DNA of 64,000 nucleotides from Triatoma infestans. Its lineage: Eukaryota > Arthropoda > Insecta > Hemiptera > Reduviidae. The position numbers were made by a program, and so were the translations under genes. The notes below the pieces were generated by a model. The model had not been told where the DNA came from. It worked only from the letters and a program-made list of their open reading frames with translations, and did not search any database. The stretch lies in the NCBI GenBank assembly GCA_011037195.1, contig JAAEAF010002585.1, forward strand, positions 120,951 to 184,950, read 5' to 3'. Shown piece after piece: positions 46,290 to 57,826 of this stretch. Numbering within the stretch: the stretch's first letter is position 1; each line of letters begins with the position of its first letter.

Positions 46290-46560
46290 AATATGTCACA
46301 AATAAAAGTATAGATTTATATCTGTGCAGTTAGCATTCTAAGTTTTAAAGAAAATCATTATACCCGGTTACAAGAAAATTCCAAAAAAAAGATTTATATC
46401 TGTGCAGTTAGCATTCTAAGTTTTAAAGAAAATCATTATACCCGGTTACAAGAAAATTCCAAAAAAAAAACCAAACTCAGAAGCCTATTCCATTAAGGTC
46501 GGACTTTCGGTTAACCTACGTATTTTCTTCAAACTTGATATACTAGCAATCACCAAAGGA
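46290..46560 (-). repeat. Diverged CCGGAAGT-family repeat with a 78-bp tandem duplication
   Basis: AAATGAATTTTTCCGGAAAT and GTCGGACTTTCGGTTAACC belong to the family interior (reverse). Positions 46313-46390 are repeated without change at 46391-46468. Confidence 0.6.
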
Positions 46561-46569
46561 TATCATAGA

Positions 46570-48245
46570 GTATCACAGTATGATGTATCATTATTATGAA
46601 GTTGGTAGAAACATAATTGTACATTGTACTAGAAATGTTACTTTACATTTAGAGAAAGCATAACGCTACTACACATCCATGAATAACTTATAGTGCCTCA
46701 ACAAGTGTACGTAATGACGCAAAATAGCCGAAAGTTTTATATTTAATTCAACAATTGAGGAGGTCTGTGTGGAAAAGGTACCCATAGAACCATAGTTCCT
46801 GTTTTCCCCAGAATAATTCAAATAAACGGCCATATCTTCCAGCATATGCTAACCAAGTTTTATTTCAATAGATCGAATGTAGGTGGCAGCACATTTTGTT
46901 CTTTGATCAGCTGTTTTTTTTTTTTGGTGGGAATATCATCTCAGTGGCTGTTGATACTGTTTATTACTGCATAGTTATAGTTTCAGTATATTAACAAATA
47001 ATGTTGATGATAATATTGCGAATGAAGAAGGCTATATGAAACGGAAACTGAAAGGTAGGAGCTTCAGAACACAGAATTTAATTACTGTTGTTCACAAAAT
47101 TATTTAAAATATAGTTTTGTGCAGTAAAAGTGTCTATAATGTTAATAGTTAGATTTGCATTTTTTTAAAAACCGAACATGATTTTACTCATATGTTAAAT
47201 GCGATATAAATTCATCCAAACTAGGGTATTAACAGAGACTATGGTTTCAGGGACGATAATAAGTAGTAACATTCAATATACGTTTTCTCAAAAATCAATA
47301 TTTTATCAATGGGCGCCTTTTCCCCAGACCTCCTCATAAAAAAAAAGAAAATACAAGAGCATATCTGAACAAACATACTGATTACTCTCAAATGAGTAAT
47401 TCCATTTTAAATAACAAAAGCCATTTAGCATTCAGTTTTTCATTAAAAATTTGAATTAATAATAAAATCGCATTAGAATATTAGTTCATAAAAAAAATTA
47501 TTATTATTAGGTATTTTAGTTCTACACAAAAAGTTACAGTTCAATAAACAAAGTTACCATCCCAAACAGGCAAAATATTTGCTTTTGTTTATACAGATTA
47601 CTTCCTCTTTGTTCACAAGAAATATACCATTCTTTGATCTATATGAGATTTACTATTTCGAAATCCTTAAATATGAGAGATTTATAAAAGGGTCAGTGTA
47701 TTTTGTTTTAAAAGGTTCATGAATAAAAAATATATCTATAGTAATTTTATTTAAATTAATAAATAATTTATATTTATATTGATCTTTGATATTAATATTT
47801 ATAAATTTTAGACCTGTCCGCCTCAATAACATCTTTTTCTATAATATGTAATGGATATTTTATCCAAGTATGATTTCATCAGTCTCACAATTCTATGGAA
47901 GGAACAAATATATTTTCAAATTTTGATGCATATATTTGGAATTTTGCTTCTTTTAACAATTATGGCACAATAATATTCCCTGAATGTTTCTGTCCAAATT
48001 GATTATGAAGTAACTGTGACAGTGTGCTAGTCATTTGCCAAAGGGCATTGCCGACTAACTATAGGATAGTTACTTAAGGATTGCATTAATGACTAAATAA
48101 TGAAATCAGTAGGGAAGAGAAAATTACTCCTCATACCTAGAGATATGAGTTGTGTTATACAAATAGCTACCGAATTATATGCTAGTTTAAGTTGTATGTT
48201 CAGATAGAAATACATAAATTTCTTAATCAAATTACTACAAATATC
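46570..48245. other. AT-rich spacer, nothing recognised
   Basis: No supported coding or repeat feature. Confidence 0.4.
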
Positions 48246-48251
48246 TCACCC

Positions 48252-49185
48252 TTTTAATTTCTCCTACTCCTAGTAAGAGGAAAAGTATTGTAATCGTATC
48301 AAATTTTCGATATCGAGTTTTCACCGGAAATACACGTTTTGAGTCCAAAAAAATTAGTTTTTAGCAAATGGTCTGTGTGGTGTTTGTATGTCTGTGAACA
48401 ATATAGCTCAAAAACGAAAAACGCAGAAAGTTCAAACTTGATATTCCGGTTGAATATCACCATGGGATCTGACAGTAGGTTATCTGTCAAAATTTCTCAA
48501 CCGGAAGTACCACTTTATATTTTTTTTCACTTTTTTGCAATTTTCTCGAAAATGTCTCCAACGGTTTTTTTAAAACTTGTTATATTAACTACACATACAA
48601 AAAAGATCTATAACTTTTATTTGAAACATTTCTCCGGGAAAATGCATTTAAGGGCACTTTTAGGGGAGGGCGGTGGGTGGGTTGTACTCTAAAGTTAATT
48701 ACACAATTTTATCAGCTAAATAATATTAATTAAATAGAATAATAAGAATGGAAATATGTTGTTGAAATACCAAGTTTGAAGAAAATCAGAAGACCAGAAG
48801 TGCGTTTTTACTGAAAAGTATTTTTCAATATTCTGCTATTTTTCTAAAACGGCTTCAACGATTTTCTTTAAACTTGTATATATTAACTACAGCTGCAAGG
48901 ATCTACAATTTTTGATCGAAACATTTCTCCAGGAAAATGCAGTGAAGGGCACTTCTGGGGGGAGGAGTGGAATTAGGTTGTCCTCTTAAATGCTATTTCA
49001 GTTTATCATATAAATAATCTTATCAAATTCTATCATCTAATAATATTAAGTATCATTAAATATGTAACCAAATTCGGAGTTTAAAGAAAATCTGTTGAAA
49101 CTGTGAAAATATAGTTAAACTGCTTTTTCTGTTTTCTCCATAAACACAACGGCGGTTTTTCCTTAAATTTGTATATTATGATAGA
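48252..49185 (+). mobile_element. CCGGAAGT-family repeat, long copy
   Basis: Starts TTTCTCCTACTCCTAGTAAG, then ATCGTATCAAATTTTCGATA, and contains three tandem internal units beginning near 48500, 48790 and 49100 with CGATTTTCTTTAAACTTG-like phrases. The 3' end is decayed. Non-coding. Confidence 0.7.
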
Positions 49186-49305
49186 GGACCTATCACTTGT
49201 GTTGTTTACTTCTATTTGAAGCTACTTTACACATTCTCAGGTCCCTAAGTTCGAAAAATGTAATTAAATAACATCCTTTGGTTTCTCTAAACGTTTTTTT
49301 TTTTT

Positions 49306-49460
49306 TTTTTAATTAATTTAAGGCGTCTCAACATCTTTGGTCATTTGCGCCCGGAGCCTTCTCGGTGCACTGCCGGCCTCTGGACAGTGTTCTCCCGTTA
49401 CAGACAACACTGTCCATCACCGGACAGTGAGCTGTAGGGGCTCCTAGGAAGAGAAAAAAT
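49306..49460 (-). mobile_element. tRNA-derived SINE, copy 3 (headless)
   Basis: Reverse of the SINE body: poly-T, AATTTAAGGCG, GCGCCCGGAGCCTTCTCGG, GTTACAGACAACACTGTCC and CTGTAGGGGCTCCTAGGAAG. The tRNA head is missing (5' truncation). Confidence 0.8.
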
Positions 49461-49546
49461 ACCTATTATTGAAAAATATTGAATTATTTAATCTAAATAA
49501 AATAAACTTAAGAAGAATTTAATTTCAGAACAATAACCTGCTCTAA

Positions 49547-49760
49547 GGGAAGGGAAAAGCTAAGTGGTTAGCATATTGGCCTCTCACGCGGAGTACCCGG
49601 GTCCTATCTAAATTTTTTCTTCCTAGCTTCCTAGGAGCCTTTACAGCTCACTGTGGTGATGGACAGTGCTGTTTGTAACGAGAGAAGAACACTGTCCGGA
49701 GGCCGGCAGTGCAATGTTGACTAGATAATGACGAGTCTTAAATTAAAAAAAAAAAAAACT
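49547..49760 (+). mobile_element. tRNA-derived SINE, copy 4
   Basis: AGCTAAGTGGTTAGCATATT head, degraded B box, body GTCCGGAGGCCGGCAGTGCA, tail TCTTAAATTAAAAAA. Flanked by TGCTCTAA (49539-49546 and 49761-49768), an 8-bp target duplication. Confidence 0.85.
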
Positions 49761-50034
49761 TGCTCTAAACAAGTCTTTAATGGAGTTCATTCAATCTGAA
49801 TTTTATTGAATAGGAATAATTTATCTACTGTTTGTTTGCAATCGCATATTAGTAAAAGTCCAATATTAAAACATACAGATATTCAGGCATGATTTCCCTA
49901 TTTTGAGAGAAATAATAAAAATCAAAGGATAATTCTTATTTCTGAACAAAACACAAATCTCTCAAAACAAAATAATTAATTTTTGTTGAAAAAAGAAAAA
50001 TGTAACATTAAATTTTTGGATATGTGGATGGGTA

Positions 50035-50187
50035 TGGTATAACATTTGGTATTTTATCCTTCGTAGTATGCATATTTATTTTGTTCCTGACTAGTTTCGG
50101 ATTTTCATCAATCGTCCGAGCAAATTGACCAAGTTCATGTAGAGAGTTCATTTCAACGTAATGTTTCTGTTATACTCACACTTGTTG
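50035..50187 (-). mobile_element. PLE-like unit, type C, left arm
   Basis: The minus strand matches 54255-54400 and 55230-55375: AACAGAAACATTACGTTGAA, a hammerhead-like segment and GCATACTACGAAGGATAAAA. It is the left half of an inverted-repeat unit whose right half resumes at 54246 after two nested insertions. Confidence 0.6.
50086..50121 (-). ncRNA. Hammerhead-like motif, type C
   Basis: Minus strand: GCT-CGGACGA (consensus CTGANGA, U4 changed), stem II around TTGATGAAAATCC, then GAAAC-TA-GTC and AGG, which pairs weakly with upstream GCT. One core base differs, so activity is doubtful. Confidence 0.45.
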
Positions 50188-51743
50188 TGGTGGTTGGTTC
50201 CGCAAAGCTGGAAAGCATCAGAGACATTTTCCGTGGTAGCCTGCTTCATTTTGTGGTCATCTTCTTTTACTCCTCTTTCAGTTTGGGTACGTAAGTTTCC
50301 TCCATGTTTTGTATAAATATTTCTGATAGTATGGCCGATGTAGGGTGCCCCATTCCCAGTCCGTCGGTAGCGAAGTAGAACTTGTTGTTAAATCTAAAGT
50401 AGTTTTGTGTCGTTGTGGTTTGTACTAAGTTCGTGAGTTGGTGGACGAATTGCATGGATTCTTCTCGTTCCAACTTCTGTTTCATTAAGTCCAGTGTGTC
50501 CGTGATTGGTATGGAGGTGTATATGTTGGTAATGTCGAGGGATAGCAAACGGGAATTGGGGGTGAGTTTTATATTTTCTGTTAACTGTATTAGGTGTTGT
50601 GTGTTTCTTATATTGTAAGTGTCATTCACTTTTACTTTGTTTTTTATTACCGTTGCCAGATGCTGTGTCTACTTGTATGCTGGTGCCGTTGTGTAATTTA
50701 CGACGGATCTGATGGGAATATTGGGTTTGTGTACTTTTGGAAGTGCATTTAGAATGGGTGCTGTAGGGTTCATGCAAGTATATTTGAAGGTTTCGCGGGG
50801 TGGTATTACTAGTGTTGCGTTCTTTATAGCAGTTTTTACTTGTTGTTGGAAGTTTTTTGTTGGGTCCTTTTTGAGTTGTGTATATGTATTGTTGTTTATG
50901 AATTCTAGGGTTTTGTTTACGTAGTCGTCGTGTGTCATTATTACCGTGCTGTTCCCTTTGTCGGCTTTTGTGATTATAAGGTTATTATCTTTGAGTTTTT
51001 TCCGTATTCTACCGGCAGTTCTTTCTTCTTGTCCGTCTGTGTTACTGTGCGTTTGTTGTTTCTGTAAGTCTTTTATTATGTTTGCGGCGATATGGCGAGC
51101 GTATTCCTGTTCACCGTGTGGTAGTAAAGTTATCGCAAGTTCAGTGTCAATGGCAAGTTGTTCAATGTTCTTGGTGTGGTTTGTGCTCTTGAGATTGTAT
51201 TTAAGTCCCTTGTCTAGAAGTTCGGTTTCGATTGGTGTAAACGTAATGTTTGTGAGGTTTACAGTTCGTGGGTGGAATGCCTGGGTTTGTTGTTTTTTGT
51301 ATTGAGTGTTCTGTGATTTTTGGAGGTTGTCGAGTTTTTTGTTTAGTGTTTTGTATTTACGTTCCATTTGTTTAGTAAGTTTGTCATTTATCTGGTTGTA
51401 GTGATGATTAAAGATTGAACTAGGGTATCGATTGGCAAGTTCAATGTGTGTGTCTTTCAGCTGTCTGTTTAGTTTTTCCTTTTTTTGGTAAAGTGTACGT
51501 ATTTCGTTTTTAATCCAGATTTTTTGTGCTTGGATAATTGTTTTTCGTGCTGCGGGTGTGTTAGTTTTTATGTTGATGGTAGCGTATTTAGGTAACCTTG
51601 CGACTAAGACATTGTTTGTTGAAATAAATATTGGCTTTAATATTGTATATTTTTGAGGTTAAATTGTAGAAATTGTTAAAATACTTAGCCTCACTGGCTC
51701 CATGACCACAAAATGAAGCAGGCTACCACGGAAAATGTCTCTG
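50188..51743 (-). pseudogene. Penelope-like retroelement (PLE), RT fragment
   Basis: Minus strand, high to low: a basic coiled-coil-like N-terminus, KKLKDNNLIITKADKGNSTV (PLE-specific RT N-terminal motif), ALPKVHKPNIPIRSVVNYTT, then RLLSLDITNIYTSIPI (motif A Asp) and DGLGMGHPTSAILSEIFIQ (motif B). Motif C and the GIY-YIG endonuclease are missing: the ORF stops at 50267 against a type A terminal arm. Arms at 50188-50262 and 51701-51743 are inverted copies (CCACGGAAAATGTCTCTG). The whole insert is bounded by ATACTCACACTTGTTG at 50172-50187 and 51744-51759, a 16-bp duplication. Stops near 50640 break the frame. Confidence 0.88.
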
Positions 51744-51765
51744 ATACTCACACTTGTTGGTTGTA

Positions 51766-54177
51766 TATAGGGTGTAACAGCAACCTCTGGCAATACTTCG
51801 AGATATGGTTTTTTTTCACTTTATTTGGAACAAAAAATTTCTAATAAACCATGGTCCGATTCGTACGCTTTCAAAAGTTATTCTTCATTTTGTAAAATTT
51901 TCAATTTTCCTACTTTTTCTCATAAAATTGATTATATCTCAAAACGTTTTTCACATAAATCATATTCAATTACATCTTTGGAAAGAGCATTAAATTTCCT
52001 ATAAGAAACAGAAGTTTTATTTTAATTGAATTAATTATAAGGTTTTTCAGAAACTTTAAACTCAACTCTACAGCGCTTCGACTGCTAAAAACAACTTTTC
52101 AATAGTATTTTCTTATAAATTTCTTTAAGGCTAGCGTATGGTCCGGTTACAGAAAACATATCTACATTTCACCAGCTTTCCAATGATAATAAATATCATG
52201 GGGGTTCTCTCTTGTTTGGTTAAAGAAAATGCGAAATAAATGTAAAAAACAACAGAATGCAAATTGAGAACTGTTACAAAAATATCCTAACATTAAGTAA
52301 TAATACTGGAATGAACTTTGGAATTGTAATCTCGCGATAGAAATCCGTTTAATTCTAATAAACAGAAACATTTAGTCCTTATTTAGCTGGTCATACATCC
52401 AAATGCCACAGTTCTCTGACATAGAATACCGAGATATGGTTTTTATTTATGAGTTTTGTAACGGCAGCGCGTCGGAAGCTTCAGCTGAGAATGCTCGCCG
52501 TTGGCCTAACAGGCTCAAGCCCAAGCAAACCATACAAGCAACGTATCAAACACTAGGGGAAATCGGTTCTGTTAGAATAAACTAACGGGGAACCTTTGAT
52601 CGTTCTGACGAAAATTCAAGTCGACGCATCTTAAATGTGTTTGACGACGATTCTACTCTTAGCACACGCAGAGTTGCATTGTCGCTAGGTTTGTCACTTC
52701 AGACGGTGCACAGGTATCTTCGACGGGATGGTAGATATCCGTATCACGTGCAGCAAGTACAGCATTTGCTAGAACGTGATTACGCCTGTCGTACTCAATT
52801 CGGTACCTGGCTGCTACAACAAACAGCCCAGAATCGTCGTTTCCCCCAAAACATTTTGTGACCCGATGAGGCGATGTTCATTCGAAATGTTTTTTTAAAA
52901 ACCCGCAACTCGCACTATTGGAGTGACGAGAATCCCCGTGCAACCAACCAGATCAACCGGCTTCCACTACAAATTTAAGATTAATGTTTGGATGGGAATC
53001 ATAGGTCGATACCTTCTTCCGCCGATTATCATTGATAATCGGTTTAATGCGATATCTTTTCATGACATCTGGTTAACGATCTGCCGGCTGCATTAGAAGA
53101 CATTCCATTAGCAACAAGGCTTGGAACCTGGTTTCAAATGGACGGTTGTCCTGCGCATAATTCAAGAGTTATAAGAGCCTGGATGAATGAACATTATGCA
53201 GGAAGGTGGATAGGTCCAGTCAGGTGGCCACCAAGAAGTCCGGATTTGACTCCGTTAGATTTTTATTTATGGGGCAACATGAAATCCAAAGTATACGCAA
53301 GGCAAGTAGATACTCGGGAAGAGCTGGAGCACCGGATATATGAAGCTGCGGAAGAAATTAAAAACAACCGCGATGAAGTGGTAAGTGCTGTTTCGTCAGT
53401 GTCTCGAAGAAGTAGACTTTGTCTACGCAAGGAGGGTAAACATTTTGAACATTTTCTTTAAATAAAGTTAATTTTTTTTTTTTGTAAAAAGTTTTTACTT
53501 CATTTTTTGTGTTTCTAAATTTTTAAACCTCCTACCGATGGGAAGGATGTTTTCGAATTAAATCATATTTTTTGTATTTTTTAATTATTCCCAACTCTAT
53601 CATTTTAACAATTAATAAACTTTGATTTATGAGAAAAAAACAGAGACAATATTAGCTAATCTTAGGATATTTTTGTAACTGATCTCAATTTGTTTTTTAA
53701 AAGTTATTTCGCATTTTCTTTAACCAAACATGAAAGAAACCCCATGATATTTACTATCATTGGAAAGCTGGTGAAATGTAGATATGTTTACTGTAACCGG
53801 ACCATACGCTAGCCTTAAAGAAATTTATAAGAAAATACTATTGAAAAGTTGTTTTTAACAGTCGAAGCGCTGCGTAGTTGAGTTTAAAGTCACTGAAAAA
53901 TCTTATAATTAACTAAATTAAAACAAAAACTTCTGTTTCTTATAGGAAATTTAATGCTCAAACCAAAGGTATAATTAAATATGATTTATGGGAAAAACGT
54001 TTTGAGATATAATCAATTTTATGAGAAAAAGTAGGAAAATTGAAAATTTTACAAAATGAAGAATAACTTTTGAAGGCGAACGAATCGGACCATGATTTAT
54101 TAGAAATTTTTTGTTCCAATAAAGTAAAAAAATTAATATCCCGAAGTATTGCCAGAGGTTGCTGGTACACCCGGTAT
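51766..54177 (+). mobile_element. Long-TIR transposon of the Tc1/mariner superfamily
   Basis: Ends GGGTGTAACAGCAACCTCTG (51770) and its inverted partner ending GGTACACCC (54172), with TA/TATA at the borders. The inverted repeats extend about 600 bp inward (51770-52370 against 53600-54172): for example TTAAGGCTAGCGTATGGTCC at 52126 reappears reversed at 53801. TIRs this long are unusual for the superfamily. Transposase pseudogene in the centre. Confidence 0.85.
52403..53461 (+). pseudogene. DUF4817-like Tc1/mariner transposase, degenerate
   Basis: Start MPQFSDIEYRDMVFIYEFCN, helix-turn-helix NARRWPNRLKPKQTIQATYQ, then RRVALSLGLSLQTVHRYLRR. The catalytic region includes PDEAMF (first Asp), NSHYWSDENPRAT, WFQMDGCPAHNS (second Asp) and PPRSPDLTPLDFYLWG (third Asp), with 38 residues between the last two by my count. 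In-frame stops at 52583 and 52859 and frameshifts between 52975 and 53100 make it inactive. It is centred between the long TIRs and is the presumed source gene. Confidence 0.82.
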
Positions 54178-54245
54178 ATGTGGGGAGGTTGTAAGGTTAT
54201 GTTAATAACCTTATATGAACATAACCTTATAACCTCCCCACATAT
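54175..54245. repeat. Near-perfect hairpin next to the right TIR
   Basis: 28-bp arms ATATGTGGGGAGGTTGTAAG-GTTATGTT and their inverse, one mismatch, 14-base loop. It sits between the transposon end and the resumed type C unit; no counterpart lies at the left end. Confidence 0.75.
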
Positions 54246-54405
54246 ATATACAACCAACAAACTAATAAGTGTGAGTGTAACAGAAACATTACGTTGAAGT
54301 GAAATTTCTATACGAACTTGGTGAATTTGCTGTGACGATGGATAAAAATCCGTAACCGGTCAGGAACCAAATATGCATGCTACGACGGATAAAATATCAG
54401 AAATT
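54246..54405 (+). mobile_element. PLE-like unit, type C, right arm
   Basis: CAACCAACAAACTAATAAGT, GTGAGTGTAACAGAAACATT, a hammerhead-like segment and CATGCTACGACGGATAAAAT. Inverted partner of 50035-50187 and 51760-51767. Confidence 0.6.
54329..54364 (+). ncRNA. Hammerhead-like motif, type C
   Basis: GCT-GTGACGA (54332-54338; consensus CTGANGA), stem II GGAT-AAAA-ATCC (perfect), GTAA (consensus GAAA), CCGGTC with cleavage position C54361, then AGG. Two core bases differ. Confidence 0.45.
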
Positions 54406-54971
54406 AATTTTTACTTTTCTATAAAAATCATATAGAATTTTTAAAAATATGGATTGAAAAAATAACTCTCATTTATCAACTCATAAAGGTCAACATTTTT
54501 CACGAAATCTAACTTAAAATTAGTGAGCAGTTAAAGTGGTTTTAATAACACGAATTAATTTTTAGTTTTAGAAACAACTCTTATATTCTCTTTATTTTGT
54601 TATAGAGAAAAGGAGATGGATAATGGAACTACTTATCATAACGATATTTTTATTTTTATTCATATAGATAAATTTTGAATAATGATGGTTGGTAATTGCA
54701 GTCCCATAATATTCTTATCACGTTGAGAGTTCAGGTGATGATAATGTGCTCGTTTATCTGCCGTACATAGTGTGGATGTATACACTAGACCAAGTGTTAC
54801 TGAGTTTTGAAAAACCTTCTCACGCAAGACCTTTTTATTCTTTTACTGCTTCACTGATTTCTTATGAAATTTATAATGTAATGTGAGCATTACATACATT
54901 TTTTTTTAAATCACATATTTATTTATTTTATTCAACACTTAATTTATCTGTTAAGTTGAGCAATGAAGATA

Positions 54972-55210
54972 CCAATATTTACTTTCTCGTATTACTAATA
55001 AGAGGAAGTATTGCGCTCGTGTCCAATTTTACGAAACTTAGTTTTCACCGGAAATATACTTTTTGAGGTCTTCTGAATACGCAAAATATGTTTTTAGGGA
55101 ATGTTGAAGAGGTCTGTCTGTATGTGTGTGCGTACGTGTGTTTGAACAAAAATATTTAAAAAACGAGAAAAATTGCAGGAAGCTTAAACTTGGTATACCG
55201 GTTGGGGGTG
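54972..55210 (+). repeat. CCGGAAGT-family terminus
   Basis: TTTACTTTCTCGTATTACTA, ATAAGAGGAAGTATTGCGCT, TTTTCACCGGAAATATAC, GGAAGCTTAAACTTGG. The 5' third of the family, cut at 55210 by a type C fragment. Confidence 0.65.
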
Positions 55211-55229
55211 CTGAAGGTTGGCAACAAGT

Positions 55230-55375
55230 GTCGAGTGTAACAGAAACATTGCGTTAAAATGAACTCTCTACCGGAACTTTGTTACATTTACTCTTTTCGT
55301 TGGTTGAAAATCCAAAACCGGTCAGGAATATAAAGAAACAAGCACGCTACGACGGATAAAATACCAGCATTACAG
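55230..55375 (+). repeat. PLE-like type C arm, decayed
   Basis: GAGTGTAACAGAAACATTGC, then TTGGTTGAAAATCC, AAAACCGGTCAGGAAT and CACGCTACGACGGATAAAAT. Its hammerhead core (55291-55326) has lost CTGANGA. Confidence 0.55.
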
Positions 55376-55717
55376 CATTGTGGTCCCATTCACATATTTA
55401 ACATCTCGAGTCGTATCCTGTATGTTTTGTTTTTAAGTGTATGTACCGTCCTCTTTTTGAATCAGTCTTTAATAATGCGGATTTTTTCAGTTTTTATACA
55501 GCAATTTTATAAGTTATTGCCCAGAGTATACTTTTATCAATTTCGGAGTTTGGGAGTCAATTTTTTTTTCCTGAACCTGTTTGTTTTCTTAAGTAATTCA
55601 GTTCATTCTGTCCACCTTCAAAACAGATCTATTGAATCGATGAGCAGGTTCATAGAAAAGAGACAGGTTTTCTTTAGTTACTTCGTTAATTTTGACTACC
55701 ATATACTTATAATAGAG

Positions 55718-56014
55718 TGTTAGGTGGAGAGAATTTGGGTCTGGTTGATAAAATGAGATTGACTTTCTTAACACTGGTTAAATAATATATTAATAAAGAG
55801 ACACAGACTGCCTGGACTTTATACTTGTTATGATACTGTATGGTAGAGTGAAAAATGGGTAAATGACACGTAGAGATTGGCTGTATTGAACTGTATCGAA
55901 CTGAATATCTCTGGACTGTCCGTCGCTCTATATATATATGTTTCTCCCACTCTAGTCTGAGAGAGTGGTTTGGGTTTGTTTCTCTTCTCTTTACTCTCTT
56001 TGGATGCTGTTACA
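55718..56014 (-). repeat. LTR-like repeat, copy 2
   Basis: Reverse of 21339-21632. On the minus strand it starts TGTAACAGCATCC and ends CACCTAACA. No matching target duplication found. It interrupts LINE sequence, as does copy 1. Confidence 0.5.
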
Positions 56015-56345
56015 TATTCAAATTCCCTTAGATTTTGGGAATGTCTGTTATATTTTTTTCTATATTGAAGTCGATATATTGGATAATTCCTGTAGATATT
56101 CCTATATTAATGAGCAAATTTTCTTTGAACCTATTCCAGTCTGCATGTTTGTATTGTATCCATTTGTCTAAAGGTACATTTAAGTCACGACTACCGTCTC
56201 TGAAAAGAGCATATGTAATTATTGTATTATGATCCGAGAAGATCTCGTCATCCTTGATATTCCAGTTTTGTACGTACGCAGCATTGAATCAGAAATAGTG
56301 TCAAATCTGTATTACTTATGCTACGAGCATTGCAGAACGCAGTTT
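56015..56345 (-). pseudogene. LINE endonuclease domain fragment
   Basis: The minus strand reads WNIKDDEIFSDHNTIITYAL followed by WIQYKHADWNRFKENLL. The SDHxxI motif marks the C-terminal end of the APE-type endonuclease of LINEs. The only endonuclease piece seen in the window. Confidence 0.7.
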
Positions 56346-56349
56346 TCTA

Positions 56350-57810
56350 AAGGTTCTTTATTAATAACTATGTAGTATCTTTGTTCGGCATTTAATGTGA
56401 ATTCAAATTTACCACCAACGGCGTACAATAATTTTATTTTGGTGGGGGGGTATTGCACTACCTTGATAATAATTTACTAGTTTATTGGGCTGTGTTCAAA
56501 GTGTAGAGAAGGGGTAACCTATGCATTTTCTCCTCTCTCAGTTAGTCGCCTTTTTAAGCTCGAAGAAGTAAGTCGTTATGCAACACTCTGAATAGGTCAC
56601 ATATAAAAATAGTTCATATATAATGCCTATTACAATTCATGCCAGTTTGGTTGCCCTTAATTGTGAAAACTAAAGTTTGTTACTTCTGGTTTTCCTGGGT
56701 AGCGTTAATAAACTGGTTCTTTTCTGGACCCTGCGGTTCAGTTCTCTCGGCCTGCCTAGGTTATTGTGAAATACATGGTTGTTACTTTCGGTTGGTTTCC
56801 TGCCGTGCAGCTTCTAGGAGCCCATTTAATTATTATCAAGTACAATCATCAGCCAAGCAGCAGTGTGTGGATCAAGACTCAAGAGTTACAGGCACATAAG
56901 ATTTATTTTCTTATTCCTATTTCTCCTCTCCCCTTGTACCCGATATGGGCTAAGGACACATGGATCTTCCAGCATTGGTAACCAGGATTCTGCGTTGTAA
57001 AATAAGCGCCATTCCTTTGTCTGTTAAAAGTGATAAATAATATTTGCTACCCATTTTGAAATTTAATTTATATATTCATTTGTCCATATAATTTTAATAT
57101 TTTTTTAATTTTCCATTTTGCTCAACCATTATATTATATTACGAGTACATTCAGTCCACTTAATATTTTCACTCAATTTATATTTTTGCTGTTTTCTATT
57201 AATCAGAATCCACCCGAGGTATCTCATCTCAATTTACATGATTAATTATCTTTCCTTACTGTACATAGCCTACCAGAGGTTGAGAAAAGAGCTCACTTTT
57301 ATTTCATTTTATTTCTTATTTATTTGCTGTTATTTATTAAACAACCTAATTGCTAATTATAAATATTCTACTATTTTGCCTCTGATGTATGTTTTTGTAT
57401 TGTATTAATGTAACTTATACATTATATTTGTTGAAATTCTTTTGGTATAAAATTATAAATGAGATAATTAAAAAACAGAAATTGCAAAATATCTATATTT
57501 TCATGAAAATATTAAATTGAGGAAATTTCCTTTGTGTTTATAACTAAATACTGGTATTTATGAAAATAAATTTTCAAAGATGGAAGTTATTTAAAGTTTG
57601 TATACTTACAGAGTTATTAATTTGTTTGATCATTTAATTAAATATGATGCATATACAAATTTAGTTCTACAATCAATATTTACATGTTACATTCCAATTT
57701 ATATTGCGTTGAATAAACTAATTCCACTCTTCCTGATATGTACGGTTTAGATTTTTTCATGTTCTTCACGTGTTCCATTGTAGATTTTTTTGTTATGAAA
57801 AAATCGATCA
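56350..57810. other. Spacer, nothing recognised
   Basis: No supported coding or repeat feature. AT-rich towards 57800. Confidence 0.4.
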
Positions 57811-57815
57811 CATCA

Positions 57816-57826
57816 AAGCAAATCTT
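57816..57826. repeat. Target-site duplication, left
   Basis: AAGCAAATCTT, identical to 58811-58821. Confidence 0.9.

Noticed and set aside
46313..46468. CRISPR-like repeat
   Set aside because: Two direct 78-bp copies with no spacers in a eukaryotic repeat; a tandem duplication.
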